Positions 1-13,924 of a DNA stretch of 64,000 nucleotides are shown piece by piece. How positions within the stretch are numbered: the stretch's first letter is position 1; each line of letters begins with the position of its first letter. Source of the stretch: Byssochlamys sp. IMV 00236 (Eukaryota; Ascomycota; Eurotiomycetes; Eurotiales; Thermoascaceae); the NCBI GenBank assembly GCA_001931875.2, contig MSJH02000625.1, forward strand, positions 1-64,000, read 5' to 3'. The translations under genes and the position numbers were made by a program. The notes below the pieces were generated by a model that saw only the letters and a list, made by a program, of their open reading frames with translations, ran no database searches and was not told the origin of the DNA.

Positions 1-3000
1 ATATGTTTATAATAAATCTAACTAATAAGATTAGTAATTGCTAAATAGTAAAGAAGGCTTCTTTCCTTAATATAGCCTAATATGGCGATTGTGTCTAGGC
101 GCGAAGTTACGCACAAATATATATATCTAATTAAATTAATAAGCTGGCCTAAGCTTTAAGGGTAACTATTAAGGAATAAGAATTTATTATTAATACTTAG
201 CACTGTTTTTTGCAGTTATAATCCTGCATAGATATTATATAGTCTATTTAATTTTAAATTAAATTAGTAATTATAGTATTCTCTAATATTAACTTCTATT
301 CTTATAACTATAACTATAATATAATTATATGCCGGCCGTATAATACCGCGATACTATATTATCTATGCTATTAATATCTGCTAGAGATTTATAGGATTTC
401 TAATTATATTATATAGACTAACTATTTAAATAAAATAGTTTCTTCGAGGGTCTATTTATAAGAGAACTATAATAATTTCTTGCTATTGCTAAATAGCAGT
501 ACCCCTGTTAATTATTTGCCTATAGTTACTATTTAGCAATATAAATACTATAGTTATATAGCCTAGGGGCGGAAACATTTTATTAACTACTATTAAGTTA
601 TCTATAGCTCTTAGGGGCTAGCACAGTAGATTAAGGAGAATTAAGGTTAATATTAGTTTAATAATACTAAGCAGAGCTAGTATTAGATTATAAATATAAA
701 TATTAATACCCCTTCTAATATTATTCCTGTACCCCCTTTATATAATTAAGAAAATACCCTTATAGAGCCTATCTTAGGGAGTAATCTAGGGTTAAAATTA
801 TTGCTATTATAAGTTGCCCGTCTAAAAAAGGAAAAGAATTAAAATAAAATATTAACCCTACTACCTTTATCTCCGCTACTCTAAGCATTAAATTTATCCT
901 CTATTATGCTAAGATCTAGGGAGAAAAATAAGAGTAGCAAGGACTAAAATAATAGGCGCTATATAGCCGATCTAATGCTATTATAGATATATAAAGTAGT
1001 TATAAAATAGGCCCAGTTAAATTATCTCTAGTATTACTAATTAAAGCGAGAGTAATAATAATAAAAGGCCTACTAATATTAGTAACCTCTAGAACTATAT
1101 AATAAATAAAAAATAGTATATAATTTACCTATATATCTAATCCTTCTTACTAACTAGTTCTAATTTAATTTATATTATTAGCGAGATAATATTATGCCCT
1201 AGCTTTATTAAACCTAATAGCTATTATTCTTTAATAAATATTCTTTATTAGGTATAGTAAAAATTATTATAAGGCTTAATATGCTGCAATTACTTCTTAA
1301 TCTATAGGCTAAATAAAGAGGCGACTTAGACTTAGTACCGCTATTATAAGAACTAGAATATATAAAGCAGTAATAATAGCGCTATAACTATATCTTAGCT
1401 ATAATTTTAATAGCCTTTAATACTGTAATAGCATATGTATTATATATTTTTAATACTACTTATAAACTAATCTAGCGGGTATTTTAAGGGGGTTAACCTA
1501 GTTAGCGCTATATATAGCCGTTGGGTTATTTAGAGCCTTAGACCGAAAAATAGTATATTTAATATTAGAAATACTTCCTCTATTATTTATTTTAAGCAGC
1601 TTTATTATTGGAGGCGGACCAGTTATTAGTTTTTAGCCTATATATAAGTTAAAATAAGTAAGAGACCTTAGAAACAATTTAGAAAACCCTAAATATATAT
1701 TTTATTAAAACGGTTTTTAATGCGAATTAAAACTAGGAAGAGTTTAAGCTTTTTAATTAGCGCGTTATCTTATATTACTAGAGGAAGGAAAATATACCCC
1801 CTAATTTAAGTAATATTATAAGGGGGGAATTAGCCTACTTAATGCTAGCCTAGTTAAATTAATTACCCTTTATATTAAAGACTAAGCGAGGTTATTTATT
1901 AGCCTCTATCTCTACCTTTAAAACTAATACTTATAATAAAAATAAATCTTATGTAAAGCGGGTATATTATAAAGTTTAAGAGATATATAAGAGAATATAA
2001 AATATAGTGGCAGTTTATATTCTATAGCCTGTATTATTATCCTTACTATCTTACTTATCTTAGAATCTAGAGGAAGAAAATGGCAATAAAGATAGTACTA
2101 ATAAGGAAAAAAATAAAGAAGATAATAAAGAAGATAATAAGGAAGATAATAAGAAATATAACGAGGAAGATAATAAGGAAGATAATAAGGAAAATAGCAG
2201 GGAAAACAATAAGGAAGATAGTAGGGAAAATAATAAAAAAGATAATAAGGAAGATAATAAGGAAGATAATAAAGAAAATAATAAGGAAGATAATAAAGAA
2301 GATAATAAGAACCTGCTATTACCTATAGAGGAGGTTAATATTAGCTTTATAGATTTGCCTCCAACGGGCTAGAAATAGCTAAAGGAGATTATATTTTCTT
2401 TATATATTAGTTGCTTAACTAGCAATATATTCTGGAAATAAGGTAATAAGTTCTATAGTAGCCTTATTGCATTTTTGGCGATATTAAGAATCTAGCCCTA
2501 GACTTAGACTTTTTATAAGCTATATTAATATATAACCTTTTTAGCTGGTTTATTATAGGTAGGTTAAGTCTTATTATTAGAATATATATTGCTTTAAAAG
2601 CTATATTATTACCTTTTATTTATTCTAATATGAGAGAATTACCTTAATTACGCTAATTATGCTTATAGTATCTATAGACAGTATATAGGATATAGGGTCT
2701 TATACCTATTAAGTAAGATTAAGAATTAAATATCTTACGGCAGGGTTATCTGTTAGTAATAGATATACCTAAATAATATTATTTAGTTATAAGATTAGTA
2801 GACGGTTTTTTTTTAAGGAGCAGATTATAGTATTTAATTATTTAATTTTTACTGTTAGATTTAGTCTATAATATAATCTGCAATAAATATTCTAGAGCAA
2901 GAGCTTTTATTTAGATATATACCCCCTATAGATATAAGCTGTTTAATTAATTAACTATCCGATATAATAGCAGGGTTTTTATTTCTAGAAATCCTATTAA

Positions 3001-6000
3001 ATAGACTAAAAGAAATCTATATCTTACTCTTATAAGTATATTAGTAGCTATTAAATAGTACCCGGCTATTATAGGTAAGTGCTAAATAAAATATTAGGGC
3101 TAAACAGCAGTATTTAGCTCGAGTTAGTAATTTTATTAAGCTTTTAATATTAGTAATTTAGTTAAGCTAGGGCTAATTAGCGCGATATATAGAGCTAATA
3201 ATAATTAAATAGTAAAATACTGCTATCTTAAAATAGAATCTATTTCTCTATAAGGGTATAATTATAATTATTACTAAATATTATAAAACCCGCTTATAGA
3301 ATAAATATATTACTCTAATAGTATACTTCCTTCTATTAGCTATTAGCCGCTTAGTAGTACTTTATCTGGCAGGTATTTATCTATTAATATCTTTAGTCTA
3401 ATAAGAGCTTCCCCGGATAACTAGTTATTAATAGCAAATATAATAGCTAGCAGCATAATTAATAAAGATATAAACTAGGGACTAAAATAATTATAATAAT
3501 TTTAATTAAAAGCAATTAGAGATAGCTAATTTAATCTGCTAGCAATATTTATTCTGCCAGTTTAATGGCAAATTACCTTAATAAGCTAAAGGCTTTATAT
3601 TCCGATTATAAGAAACTAGTAAGCATTTTTTTTTAGGCTTTTATTTTAATATTCGGAATTATCGGCATATAAGTATTATAATTATAAAAAAACACCTAGC
3701 TGCTTAAGCTATTATTAAGGATTTTAAATCTATAGCAGACCTCCTATATAATACTTTTATAGCCTAGGCCGGCTATTATATGTAGATTAACTGTTAAATC
3801 TATGCTGTTAAAGAGATATATTTACTAGAGGTAGTACTAGGGCTCCTAGAAAGCTTTTGCTAGGTATCTAAATTATAGCATTAATTTATCCTAGATAGAG
3901 GGAAAGATAAGTAAGTATAATTACTGCCTGTATTAATAGTGCCTATTATTTTCTCTTTAAGTTAGGGTTAAGGTATAGAGTTAGTATTATAGCCTCTAGG
4001 ATTATACTAATAAGGTTAGGTATAACTTCTTTAGCCCTTTTTTATTTATTATCTAGAATAACAGTTAGTCCTTTATAATTACTGCCGGGAAACTATATTA
4101 AAAACTATTAGACTATAATATTTAAAAACCTATCTTAAAGCTAAAGTAAGAACGCTAGGAATTTTAATAAAGAAGCATAAGATTCTTATAAATATACTGC
4201 GTCTGGGTATTTAAATAATTTATTAAGCGCTTATTAAAGCTAGTCTAATATTACCTTTTACTGAATTACTAATTAAAAATAGTTAGAAATATATTTAGCT
4301 TAGATATAAAGTTCTCTCCTAGTCCTAGGTAAAAATGGAGCAGTATTACTTAAAAGACTATAACTTATATTTAAAAAAAGAATAGAGAAAATATATGTGC
4401 AGTTATTTGCTGCAATTGCTTATAAAAAATAAATATTAGTTTAAGGTTAAAGGTTTTAGAGAAGGTATAGTAGGAAAAGAATAATTTTAGTGCCCCTAGG
4501 GGCTTTAGTAGTAGTCGCCCGCGCTAGTAGCTAGCTTAGTTAGTAGAGTAATAGCTAAATAAATTAGTTTAGCTTAACCTCTAGATAAATTCTTTAATTA
4601 AGCATTTTTATTAGCTCTAAGAAATAATATTACTAATATAATAAGTTTATCTTAGCTAAGCTTGCAATAAATCTATTAATTAGAAGTTTATATTTTAAGG
4701 CAATTATATATAGCAGAATATATATCTTAGGCGCTATTAGCAGAATCCTAGAGTATTTAATTATTTTAATAATATTGTAGGATAATAGGGTAGATATAAC
4801 TAGATTAAACTGCTAATTACTATTATTTAAGGCAATAATATATACTTACGCGTTTAACCGAAGAGAATCTAAAGAGAGAGTTCTTATAATATTTTCTACG
4901 GGGTAAAATATTATATAAAATAAATTTAACTTATAGATTTTATAGTTTAGTTATTTTATAATAACTATAGCCTGCTAATATAAGGTTAGATTATTTTAAG
5001 CATAAATCTTATAGGCGAAAGAAGGATTAAGTAGGTAAAGGCTAGTATAAGTAGAATTAGTACCTATAGACTAGAGATATATGTTAGTATATAATATAAT
5101 AACGCAGGGGCTATATCTTACCGGCTAGAGGCTCTTAATAGTAGTATATAGTTCTATTAATCTAAAAGATATAATTTAACTTATTTAGGCTTAGATAGTT
5201 ATCCTAGTTATAGCTAATAGAAATAAATGCTAGAAAGCAGTTTAATTAGCAAATATAGGACTAGAATAGCTTTAAATCGGTATTATTTATATTAAAGTAA
5301 TAATAGAGTTTAGCATTTAAAGGAGCCGGAATAGGGTTTAAATACATAGAGCCCTTTCTGCAGTATATATTAAAGGATATACTATATATAATAATAATCT
5401 TATAACGCTAATAAAGAGTACTATAAAAGAGATAGACCTAATTTATTTACCCTAGATTTAATATATCTTATTCCTTAGCATAAGAAGAAAAGGCAATAAG
5501 AATACCTTATTTATGCTAATACCGCCTATAATAGGCATTATAACAGCAATACCCGCGCTAGTCCTTAGAGAGAGGTATATAATATATCTAATAGATTAAG
5601 TTAGATAAAGAGCCTAAGCCCGCGCTTATACTTTATACTTATGCCTATAATTAAGCCCTGTAGTAATTAGACTAATATTAGTAATAATTAGCGTAGATAC
5701 TATAAGATAAGGGTATTACTACTTAGTATATATTATAGCTCTATAAAACCTATAAGATTACTAATAATATAGGTAATATAAAATTAACTAAGTAATAACT
5801 AGCGCGGCAATTAGCGCAGCAATTAAAATACTTATTATATTTACCTAAAGCAGATATTTAATTACCGCAGAAAATATAGTACTTATAATTTGCAAATAGC
5901 TGCAGTATACTATTATAAATAGCTACCTAACAATTTATATACTTAATATATTAATAAGAAATAGGTCTGTAAATAGGCTTTATATATTGCTTATAATAAG

Positions 6001-7220
6001 TATTAAGGGCAAGTATAAGCGTAGGCGTAAAGATAAGCGAAAAAGCAGATATTTAAATATTAAAGATTTAAAATAAATATATATTATAAAGGCACCGGTG
6101 GCCGCCACTAATATATAAAATAGCCCAGTACTATAGTAAACTTTAAAGGATTATAGTGCTATAAAATAAAAGTAAAGATAAATCCTATAGGTAAAGTATT
6201 TCCTATAACTAAAGCAATATATATATATATTTATTAAGCGAACTAAATGTTAAGATAGTAGTTAGCACTTAATCCCTATAGTTAAGGAGGGTAATAGACT
6301 ACAGTTATAGCAGCAAATAATGCTTATTAGCTAAAAAAAGTTATTAGTAATACTAAATAGAGGTATAGGGCATATAGTTATAGAAGATTAGAGGAGTAGC
6401 ATAAAGCAGGGATAAGAAGTTAAAGATAGAGTATTTAATATATGCTATAAAAGGCAGTATAGAAAGTTTAAATAAAAAAGCAGTTTTAATAGAGTATAGG
6501 AGCCTATATATTAGTATAGGAAGTACCTAGAATAAAAAGTAGTATATTTAAAGGAGTAGGTAATTAGCTTAAAGTAGCTAGCAGCTACTAATAATAATAG
6601 CAGAATAAGGGTAAATTTTATATAGGTAGTATATATATATATATATAATAAATCCCTAAGCGCAGTAAAAACTAGGGGCGAACTAGTAACCTTATTTTAT
6701 TTTATATAAAAACTGCTATTTTAGGCAATAGGCGCGGTTAGTATAGAGGAGGCAGCGCAGCTTATAAGAAAGTAGCTAGAATTAATAGAGCTAGTAAGCA
6801 AATAAGTAAATAGGCAGAATAAATAGAGCTAATAAAATAAATAGAGTATTAAACTAGTAGAGCAGATAGAGCTAATAAAATAAATAAAGGGTTAATAGAA
6901 TTAATAAATAGATTAGCTAGTATAGCTTACTTAGGCTAATAGAGTATTTTGCCTAAGCAGCTTCTTTATAATAGTATTACCTATATCTTAGAATTACTCT
7001 CTTTTATCTACCTTCTCTAAAGCTCTATAGCTCTATATAGAGTTGCTTAAAAGTCTCTTATAATATTAATTACTATTAATTAGCTAAGGAACCCGGATAC
7101 CTATTAGTATAGTATAAGATAAATAAGGAAAGAGAATAGCTATATAGCAGACGGCCGGAATCTAAATATTAGAGTTAATATTTTAAGCTAAATTAATTAT
7201 AAGCTAAGTATAGGCAGAGC
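1..7220. other. RIP-degraded AT-rich repeat block, unidentified
   Basis: Very AT-rich sequence with stop codons in every frame and a shortage of CA/TG, as expected from repeat-induced point mutation. Plus-strand reading with TAG/TAA treated as former Gln/Trp codons gives long protein-like stretches at about 1.5-2.3 kb and 5.4-7.0 kb, so this was once coding repeat DNA. I could not assign a family. The 5.9-7.0 kb stretch is Gln/Lys/Ile-rich and might be a Gag-like N-terminus, which is only a guess. No LTR pair or intact gene was recognised. Confidence 0.6.
2086..2318 (+). repeat. 12-bp purine-rich tandem repeat (D-N-K-E unit)
   Basis: About 19 imperfect copies of the 12-mer GATAATAAGGAA. In one plus frame the unit reads Asp-Asn-Lys-Glu, continuing into a more complex frame downstream (about 2,319 onward). 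It therefore looks like an expanded acidic/basic low-complexity linker inside a now degenerate ORF. Read one frame over, it gives the strongly basic 82-residue ORF 2,080-2,328, which is a by-product and not a gene. Confidence 0.7.
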
Positions 7221-7460
7221 AACCTAAGCGCAGGTAGAGTAACTTAAGCGCAGGTAGGGTAATTTAAGCGCGGGTAAAGTAACCTAAGCGCGGGTAAAGT
7301 AACCTAAGTACAGGTAAAATAACCTAAGCGCGGGTAAGGTAACTTAAGCGCAGGTAGGGCAACCTAAGTGCGGGTAGAGTAACCTAAGCGCGGGTAAAGT
7401 AACTTAAGCGCGGGTAGGGTAATCTAAGCGCAGGTAGGGTAACTTAAGCTTAAGCAGAAT
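7221..7460. repeat. 20-bp minisatellite, 12 copies
   Basis: Twelve head-to-tail units of 20 bp with consensus AACCTAAGCGCGGGTARAGT. Differences are nearly all transitions (C/T, G/A), matching mutation by RIP after the array formed. The period is not a multiple of three, so in coding terms it would repeat only every 60 bp. It lies just upstream of a gypsy-type integrase relic. Confidence 0.9.
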
Positions 7461-7870
7461 AACCCTAGGTTAAGTAATCTATTGCCCTAGCTCGGAGCTA
7501 ATATCTATAATAAATAGGGGTAATTCTAATAAAGTAGATTAGCTACTTATATATCCTATACTATTAGCGCCTAACCTAGGGTTAGTTCTATGCTCGGGTA
7601 CGCTGTAGGGGTACTTAAGGTTACTATAGTTTTAGTAGTAATTCTGTACCCGGGCGCGGTAAATACGGGCGGTACTATATTATAGGAAAAGAGAGTATAA
7701 ACTACTAAATTGCGGCTCGCTATTAGTAGCCTAGTTTATACCTTAATATAAAATATTATGTAAAAACTTATCTCCTATACCGGCTGCGAGAATCAGACAG
7801 ATAGGAAGAGGTATTATACCCGATATAACTGTTAATACTATAGATAAAGATCTATCTTAATATTATCTAT

Positions 7871-8770
7871 ATGCCTCCTAATTGTAGTAAGAACTTTTTT
7901 ATAGTCTTTAGGGATAGCCTGTCTGAATAGGTAAAAGCTTATACCTTTATTATAGCTACTTTAAACGCAGTTGTAAAATTCTTATAAAAGGATATTTTTT
8001 ACCGCTTTAGCCTACTGCTTAAAATTGTTAAGGATAAAGGACTTAAAAACTAAGCCCTAGTAAAAGCTCTAGTTGCTAAGTATAGTATTAAGAAGATTTT
8101 TATCTTACTATACTATCCGCAGTTAAATAGTATTATAAAATTAGGGCACTGTCCTATTAAGGACGCGCTGTCTAAGATAATAAATAAAATAAGTAAAAGG
8201 TAGCTATAATACTTACCTGTAATACTGCTTATAGACTATTATACTATTTATATAAGTATTAGCATAACCCTATATTATTTATTTATAGGTTAAGAAGTAA
8301 TTCTGCCTATTAACCTAGAAGTCCCTATATAGTCTATACTTCTATAGAAGACTGTTTGAACTACTACTAATTTACTTACTATAAGGGCCTATTAAATAAA
8401 GCAATATAATTAAGACCTTAAGGAAGCTACTATATATTTAGAATATATATATAAGCAGAATAAGGAATATTTTAATAACTATTATAATATCTATACTGAA
8501 AAGCTTTAGAATAAGTCTCTAGTATTACTCTATAATACGCGGAGGGAGAATAACATATTGTATTTAAATAAGCTAGCCTTTTGCTGGCTTAGTCTATTTT
8601 ATATATAAGAAGTTCTCTAAGGTCTAGGATTATACTATCTTAAAGAGCTTAATAGTATACTACTAGATAAAACTGTCAGCGGGAATTACTTAAAGGGCTT
8701 TATCCCTAAGACTAATAAGGCCGTCAGTTTTTTAAATAGAGGGAATAGCACCTTTAAAATAAGTAGTACT
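7871..8770 (+). pseudogene. Ty3/gypsy integrase relic (RIPed)
   Basis: Reading TAG/TAA as former Gln/Trp, the plus strand encodes a Ty3/gypsy integrase core and C-terminal part. It shows a catalytic-core-like start, a run resembling 'HPQxNGxIExGHxPIKDAL', the 'NKLAF.W.GPF' stretch and a final 'LLDKTVSGN.LK' segment typical of fungal gypsy Pol ends. Numerous stops make it non-functional. No reverse transcriptase was recognised in the 400 bp between it and the upstream minisatellite, so the element is internally deleted or disrupted. Family assignment rests on recalled motifs. Confidence 0.6.
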
Positions 8771-11700
8771 ATAGAGGTAGACTATATATCTAATAATAAG
8801 TAAGAAAGTAATAAAGCTAGGTTAAATAGCATAGCTGCTAAAGCTCTAGTAAAAGACTAGATTCTATTAGGATAGAATATAGTAGTAGTAGTAAATCCGA
8901 CTTACTCTAATTAATAAGGCTATTTAATTAGCTAAATATATATAATAGCAATTACCCTTATATAGAAATTTACCCTGCGCAGTAAATTTATATACAGTAA
9001 ATTTAATATCTCCCTATATCCTAAATCTTCCTTTTTCTTCTTCTTCTTTTTTTCTTTTTTTTTACCTTCGCTAAACCCCTAGCTAATTATTTTATCGTGT
9101 CTGCTGCTACTATTATTTAAAGAAGTTATTACTTACCTGCTTACTTATCTAATAAAATACTTATTAATACTATCTTTTATTCTCTGCTGTTTTAAAGAGA
9201 CTATAATTAATTCTAGCTCTAATTAGGGCAGTAGGAGAAAGTTACAGTCTCCCTATTTTAATAATAAATACATTTCCCTTCTTTTTCTAGTTAAGATATT
9301 TTCTCTGCCCGTCTCTATTAGCTTCTACTTTATACCCTCCCTATAATTATATTATATTATTAGATTGCCTTACGCTTTACTGCACCTATATCTATATTAA
9401 TAAGCTAAGATAATGCCCTAGTTATTAATAGCGTTTAGTTCTCCTTATTAGAAGAAGCTATTAGTTTTATAAACTAATAGCTAATCTATCTCTACTATAG
9501 CTATTAGCTCTAGCTAGCTACTATCTTATATTAAAATAGAGAAACTACAGATAACCTCCTTACTTAATTATAAGAATATGCTAAGTTCTTATAGGCCTAG
9601 TTATATGCTATTAGTGCAGAATAATTTAAGGAAGACTTTAAAACTATAAGAGCCGCCCACAAGAAAGTTAGGGATAAAAAGAGGTAAATAGAGAATATAA
9701 AGAGAAATATTATAAATAAATAGGGACTTAATAATATAAAGCTAGTATAGCGTTATATTAATTTAAAATAAATAGCCGAGTATATTATTACCCTTATTAA
9801 AAATACTGATTTATTTAAAAACACTATATATATATTAAATAGAGCTATAGTAAACAGGCTTCTTTATTTAGGGAAGAGAAAGAATTTAAAGAAAACCCCG
9901 CAGCCAGCTAATATTAATAATTTTCTCTTATTTTAAGATCTTCGCCCTATCTTATAGACCGAACTCTAAAGCCTATAGATAGAATATAATTGCTTTAAGC
10001 TGCTTATTCTAGCTAAAGCTTAATCCCCTTTATACAAGATTACCTTATCTCCTAAATTGCCTATAATAATCTTATCTCTAGTATACTTGCTGCAGTTGTT
10101 AATATCTTTAATATATAGGCCCTAAGTTAGAAGCGGTAATAGCTTCTTATTGCCTTACTCTAGAGTAATTATATCTTAGAGAATATTATTAATCTTATCT
10201 GTCCTATTTAGAATAAGCGTATCTCTTAATTTATTAGGATTTTATAGATTATAACCTGTAAAATCCCCCAGCTAATTAGAATTTAGCTCTCTTTTTACTC
10301 TACTATATAAGCGCTAAAATGCTGCTACTGCCGCTATTGCGATTAAGCATATAATTACTAAATCTGAGGATATCCTTAATAACCTTAATAATACAGACAA
10401 GACCCTTTTAAAAGCATTTCCTATATTTAGGATAGAGTATTAATACTAAGGTCTGTTAAAGGCTATATATTAGAAGATTAATAAAAGGGCTAAGATTTTA
10501 AATACTAAGCTTATAAAACTTTTAGAATAAGTAAAGGCCGCTATTACTGCGCTAGGTAGGCATATCTGTTTTATATATATAAAGCTTTTAGCCTTAAAGA
10601 TAAAGATATAGACCTGTAGTTTAAATTGCAAACAACTTATTTTTATACGTGTTAAGGCCCTATATAATTATTATTATAGACTCAGCAACTTCCGCGCTTT
10701 ATATTATTATTAGTTTTATTAAGACGTATATCTAGTTTAGCCTAAAAATGCCTTAAGCATTTACTAGTATACTTCTGTTCAGATAATAGTATTAATTACT
10801 TAAAAGAACTAGGACCCTAATTAGCATTTTTTAATAGATATTATTAGCATTCTGCTATACCTTTAGTAATAAGGCCTAGAAGTTAGCTTTATAAAGCAAA
10901 GATAGGAATATTCTAAATTACTTATAATCTTAGGACTAATATTCTAGTAGGAGAAAACTTTAATAAGTACTATATATGCTAATTAACTGTTAATCTCTTT
11001 AATTGCATATAAGGAGTTTGAGATATATATATACTACTAATATAAGGTAAGGGGGCAGAGTAACTTAAGATAGTTATAAGCAATATATTATTCTGTTATA
11101 TAGTAAATTATATATTAGGACCTCGCCTACTACTTCTAATATATAGCTTATTGGCTAGATAAGAACTAGCGCCTAATTACTTACTCTTATTATATAAAGT
11201 ATATATAGCTAGGAGATTTAACTTATTTTTAGTATATTAATATAAATATACCTGACCTAATTAAATATAAGAAGAGATCTACTACTATTTAGGGAAGTAT
11301 CTCCTTAAACTATAAGAATATAAGAAACTATATATAAATTTTTCCTAAGATATATAGAAAGCTTATAAAATAGTAGTCTTATATATAGCAGTAAGGTTTA
11401 GCATTAATAAGCTTTATTTATTATATAAGCAACTAGATATTTATATATTAAGATACTTAAGACTTCGGCACAGATTAGACTAATAAGGCTTATTATACCT
11501 TTAATACTAGGATTATATACTTTATACTACCCTATAGATCTACTGGACCCGCCATATATATATAATATACTCTCTTTCCTTAGTATATTAGTATCTAAAA
11601 GGATTATTAAACTCTAGATACTATAGAAGCTAAAATATAAGAGTAGTTATCTATAGCGCATTGGGACCTTATTCTTAGCACTACTTCTCTATCTAGGCTT

Positions 11701-12590
11701 ATAAATTAATATGCTATAATTCTATATATATTTCTGGCTGCCGTCTTAATTATAGGCTTAAGTAATATCTTAAACGCGCTAGTAGGAAGAATTAAATAGA
11801 CTAATCCTGCTATTTAGGCAGAACTCTTTATTATTATAAAAAGCTATAAAGCAGGCAGAAAGTATATCTGCGACTAAAGGCAATATGCTTTTATTAAGGT
11901 TTTTAAGTCTATAAAGCTAGTTTAAAAAGCTAAAAAGCGTGCATTTAAAGAGAATTTATACTTCTACTATTAGGAGCATAGAATTAATATTTTTACCTTA
12001 ATACCTGCCTTAATCCCCGCATACCTAGTTAATAATATTACCTTTATAAGCTTAAGCCTAAGGAATAACTACTACTAGTGAATTTATATATTCTCTTATA
12101 GTTATTTTTACCTTTTTCTATCTTCTAATATTAGTGCTAGTTTATAGCGCGAATATATTCTTTTTTCTTTCTTTAACGTTAGCAGGGGACGCCGATACTA
12201 GGCTCTAGTTATATATTATAAGGAACCCGTAACTATATTATATAATAATATTATATAATTAGAGTTATAGTTGGGCTATTCCTCTTAGCTATATTATATA
12301 TTTAAATTAACACCTCTTTACTTCTTAATATATATACTATAGTTCTATTTATATAGCATCCGATTATTCTATAATTCTTCTACGCTTTATGCCTAGTTAC
12401 GTCTTATAGCTCGAGTTCTTAAGCAGCTTCTTATACTATCTCTCTTATTAGTGCCTTTCCTATAATAGTATAAACCTGTTAAAGCAGGCGATATAAGTAG
12501 TTTAAAATACTTAGTATAAAGAATATTAGTTATTAGGGCGATTAGAGAAGAGTCTATTTAAAATACTATAACCCTTAGCCTACTCTTTAT
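8771..12590. other. RIP-degraded block, no assignable gene
   Basis: AT-rich, stop-rich sequence. A plus-sense protein-like reading persists over about 9.4-12.1 kb, with few changes other than TAG at presumed Gln positions, but I do not recognise the family. Around 12,150-12,500, read on the minus strand, there is an LTR-like stretch starting TGTTATAGG-like and ending near GGCGTCCCCTGC. It was not matched to a partner, so it is not called separately. Confidence 0.5.
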
Positions 12591-12599
12591 ATTAAAGCA

Positions 12600-13596
12600 G
12601 CTCTAAGTAAGGGATACCTTTATTTTAGAAAAAACTAGGGAATTAGAAGTATATGCTCCTGGAGACGGCTTAGAAACAATATAAAAAATAAATAATAAAG
12701 GACTATTATAGAAGGATAGTGCTATATTTATATTAAATACACCTGCTATAAAGTAAGAGCTCCTTTAAATATATTATAATAACCTTTATGCAGGGTATTA
12801 AGGCGTTAAGAAGACTAAAGAGCTGCTTTAAAGAAGATTTAACTAGTCTAAGATAGCACGGGATATATAGGAGTATATATCTATATATAATATTTATTAA
12901 AGGAACTAAACTCTATAGCATAGGCTATATAGAGAGCTAAAGTCTCTGCTAATCCTAGTATAGCTATAGTAAAGTATCTTAATAAATTTTATAATAGAAT
13001 TGCTACTGTCGGAGAAATAAAGGATTATCTATAATTTAATATTAGTAATTATAGATTGCTATTTAAAAATAGCGCTTTATATCCCTACTTATAAAATACT
13101 AAAAGCAGATAAGATAGCTAACCTTATTATAGATTATATCTATAACCGCTTTAGACCTTTATAATTAATTATATTAAATAGGGAGGCGCTGTTTATTAAT
13201 AAATATTAGATAGAACTTTACCGCTGTATTTAAATTATTAGACTTCTAAGTACTGTATTTTACCCCTAGACTAATAGCCAGACTAAAAGGCAGAACTAAA
13301 TACTAGAGTACTACCTTTAAATTTACTTAAATTATAAGTAAAATAATTAGGCATCTTTATTAACTACGGCGGAGTTTATATATAATAATTTAATCTATAC
13401 CTTTACAGGTATAAGTCTTTTTCATATTATTTACAGATTTAACCCTAGGAGTTAGGATAAATATAACTCTAGGAAATAAACAGACGTACTGGCAGTTAAT
13501 AATTAATTAAAGGAGCTTATTAAAATCTGCACCTAATTAAAAGAATCTCTTTAAAAGGCTATTGCTATATAATAGAAATATTATAATAAGAAGTAT
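12600..13596 (+). pseudogene. Outer chromovirus integrase, 5' part (RIPed)
   Basis: Degenerate Ty3/gypsy integrase. A zinc-binding H2C2-like region ('YAGYQGVKKTKELL', then 'YNTCQRN'-like) lies at about 12.77-12.93 kb. It is followed by the core with a 'TNSQTKRQN'-like run corresponding to TDGQTERQN and a 'EFIYNN' segment. The frame is cut at 13,596 by a 10.7-kb LTR element and resumes at 24,326. Stops replace Gln/Trp codons throughout. RT and Gag of this outer element were not recognised upstream, so it is truncated. Confidence 0.8.
13593..13596. other. Target-site duplication GTAT, left copy
   Basis: GTAT immediately before the 5' LTR is repeated immediately after the 3' LTR (24,322-24,325). 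Removing the insertion restores the reading frame of the interrupted chromovirus integrase. Confidence 0.85.
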
Positions 13597-13924
13597 TGTA
13601 GTAGAGAGAAGCAGCGTAAAGAATATAATTAGTTAAGAGGTTATATGCTTCTTCTTAAAGTCTTTAAAAAGTCTATAAGTAAAGCAGTAGAGGGAGGGGA
13701 AGATACCTTTTAATTATTTAAAATAAAATAATTAGCTTTACCTTTCTATTATTATTCAGTATTAGTTTAGCATTAGATTATTATTGGTTTATTATATTAA
13801 TTTGCAGCTAAAGCTTCTCCTCTAACTCTATTTTAAGCTCTAAAGTTAAATGCCTTTCTCTTCCTTCTTAATACCTACTCGCTTAAAGACTCTATATTAA
13901 GTCTTAATATATCTTCCTATAACA
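13597..13924 (+). repeat. 5' LTR of 10.7-kb element
   Basis: 328 bp, begins TGTAGTAGAG and ends TATAACA (TG...CA). It is nearly identical to 23,994-24,321 apart from transitions, as expected for one LTR pair mutated by RIP. Confidence 0.9.

Noticed and set aside
2080..2328. 82-codon, very basic plus-strand ORF
   Set aside because: It is the wrong frame of a 12-bp purine repeat. The protein is only I/K/R periodicity.
7221..7460. CRISPR-like array
   Set aside because: Units are contiguous 20-bp repeats without spacers, in a fungal genome; it is a minisatellite.
12150..12500. Minus-strand LTR-like sequence
   Set aside because: TG...CA-like ends and a TATA-like stretch are visible, but no partner copy or target duplication could be found, so it was not listed as a feature.
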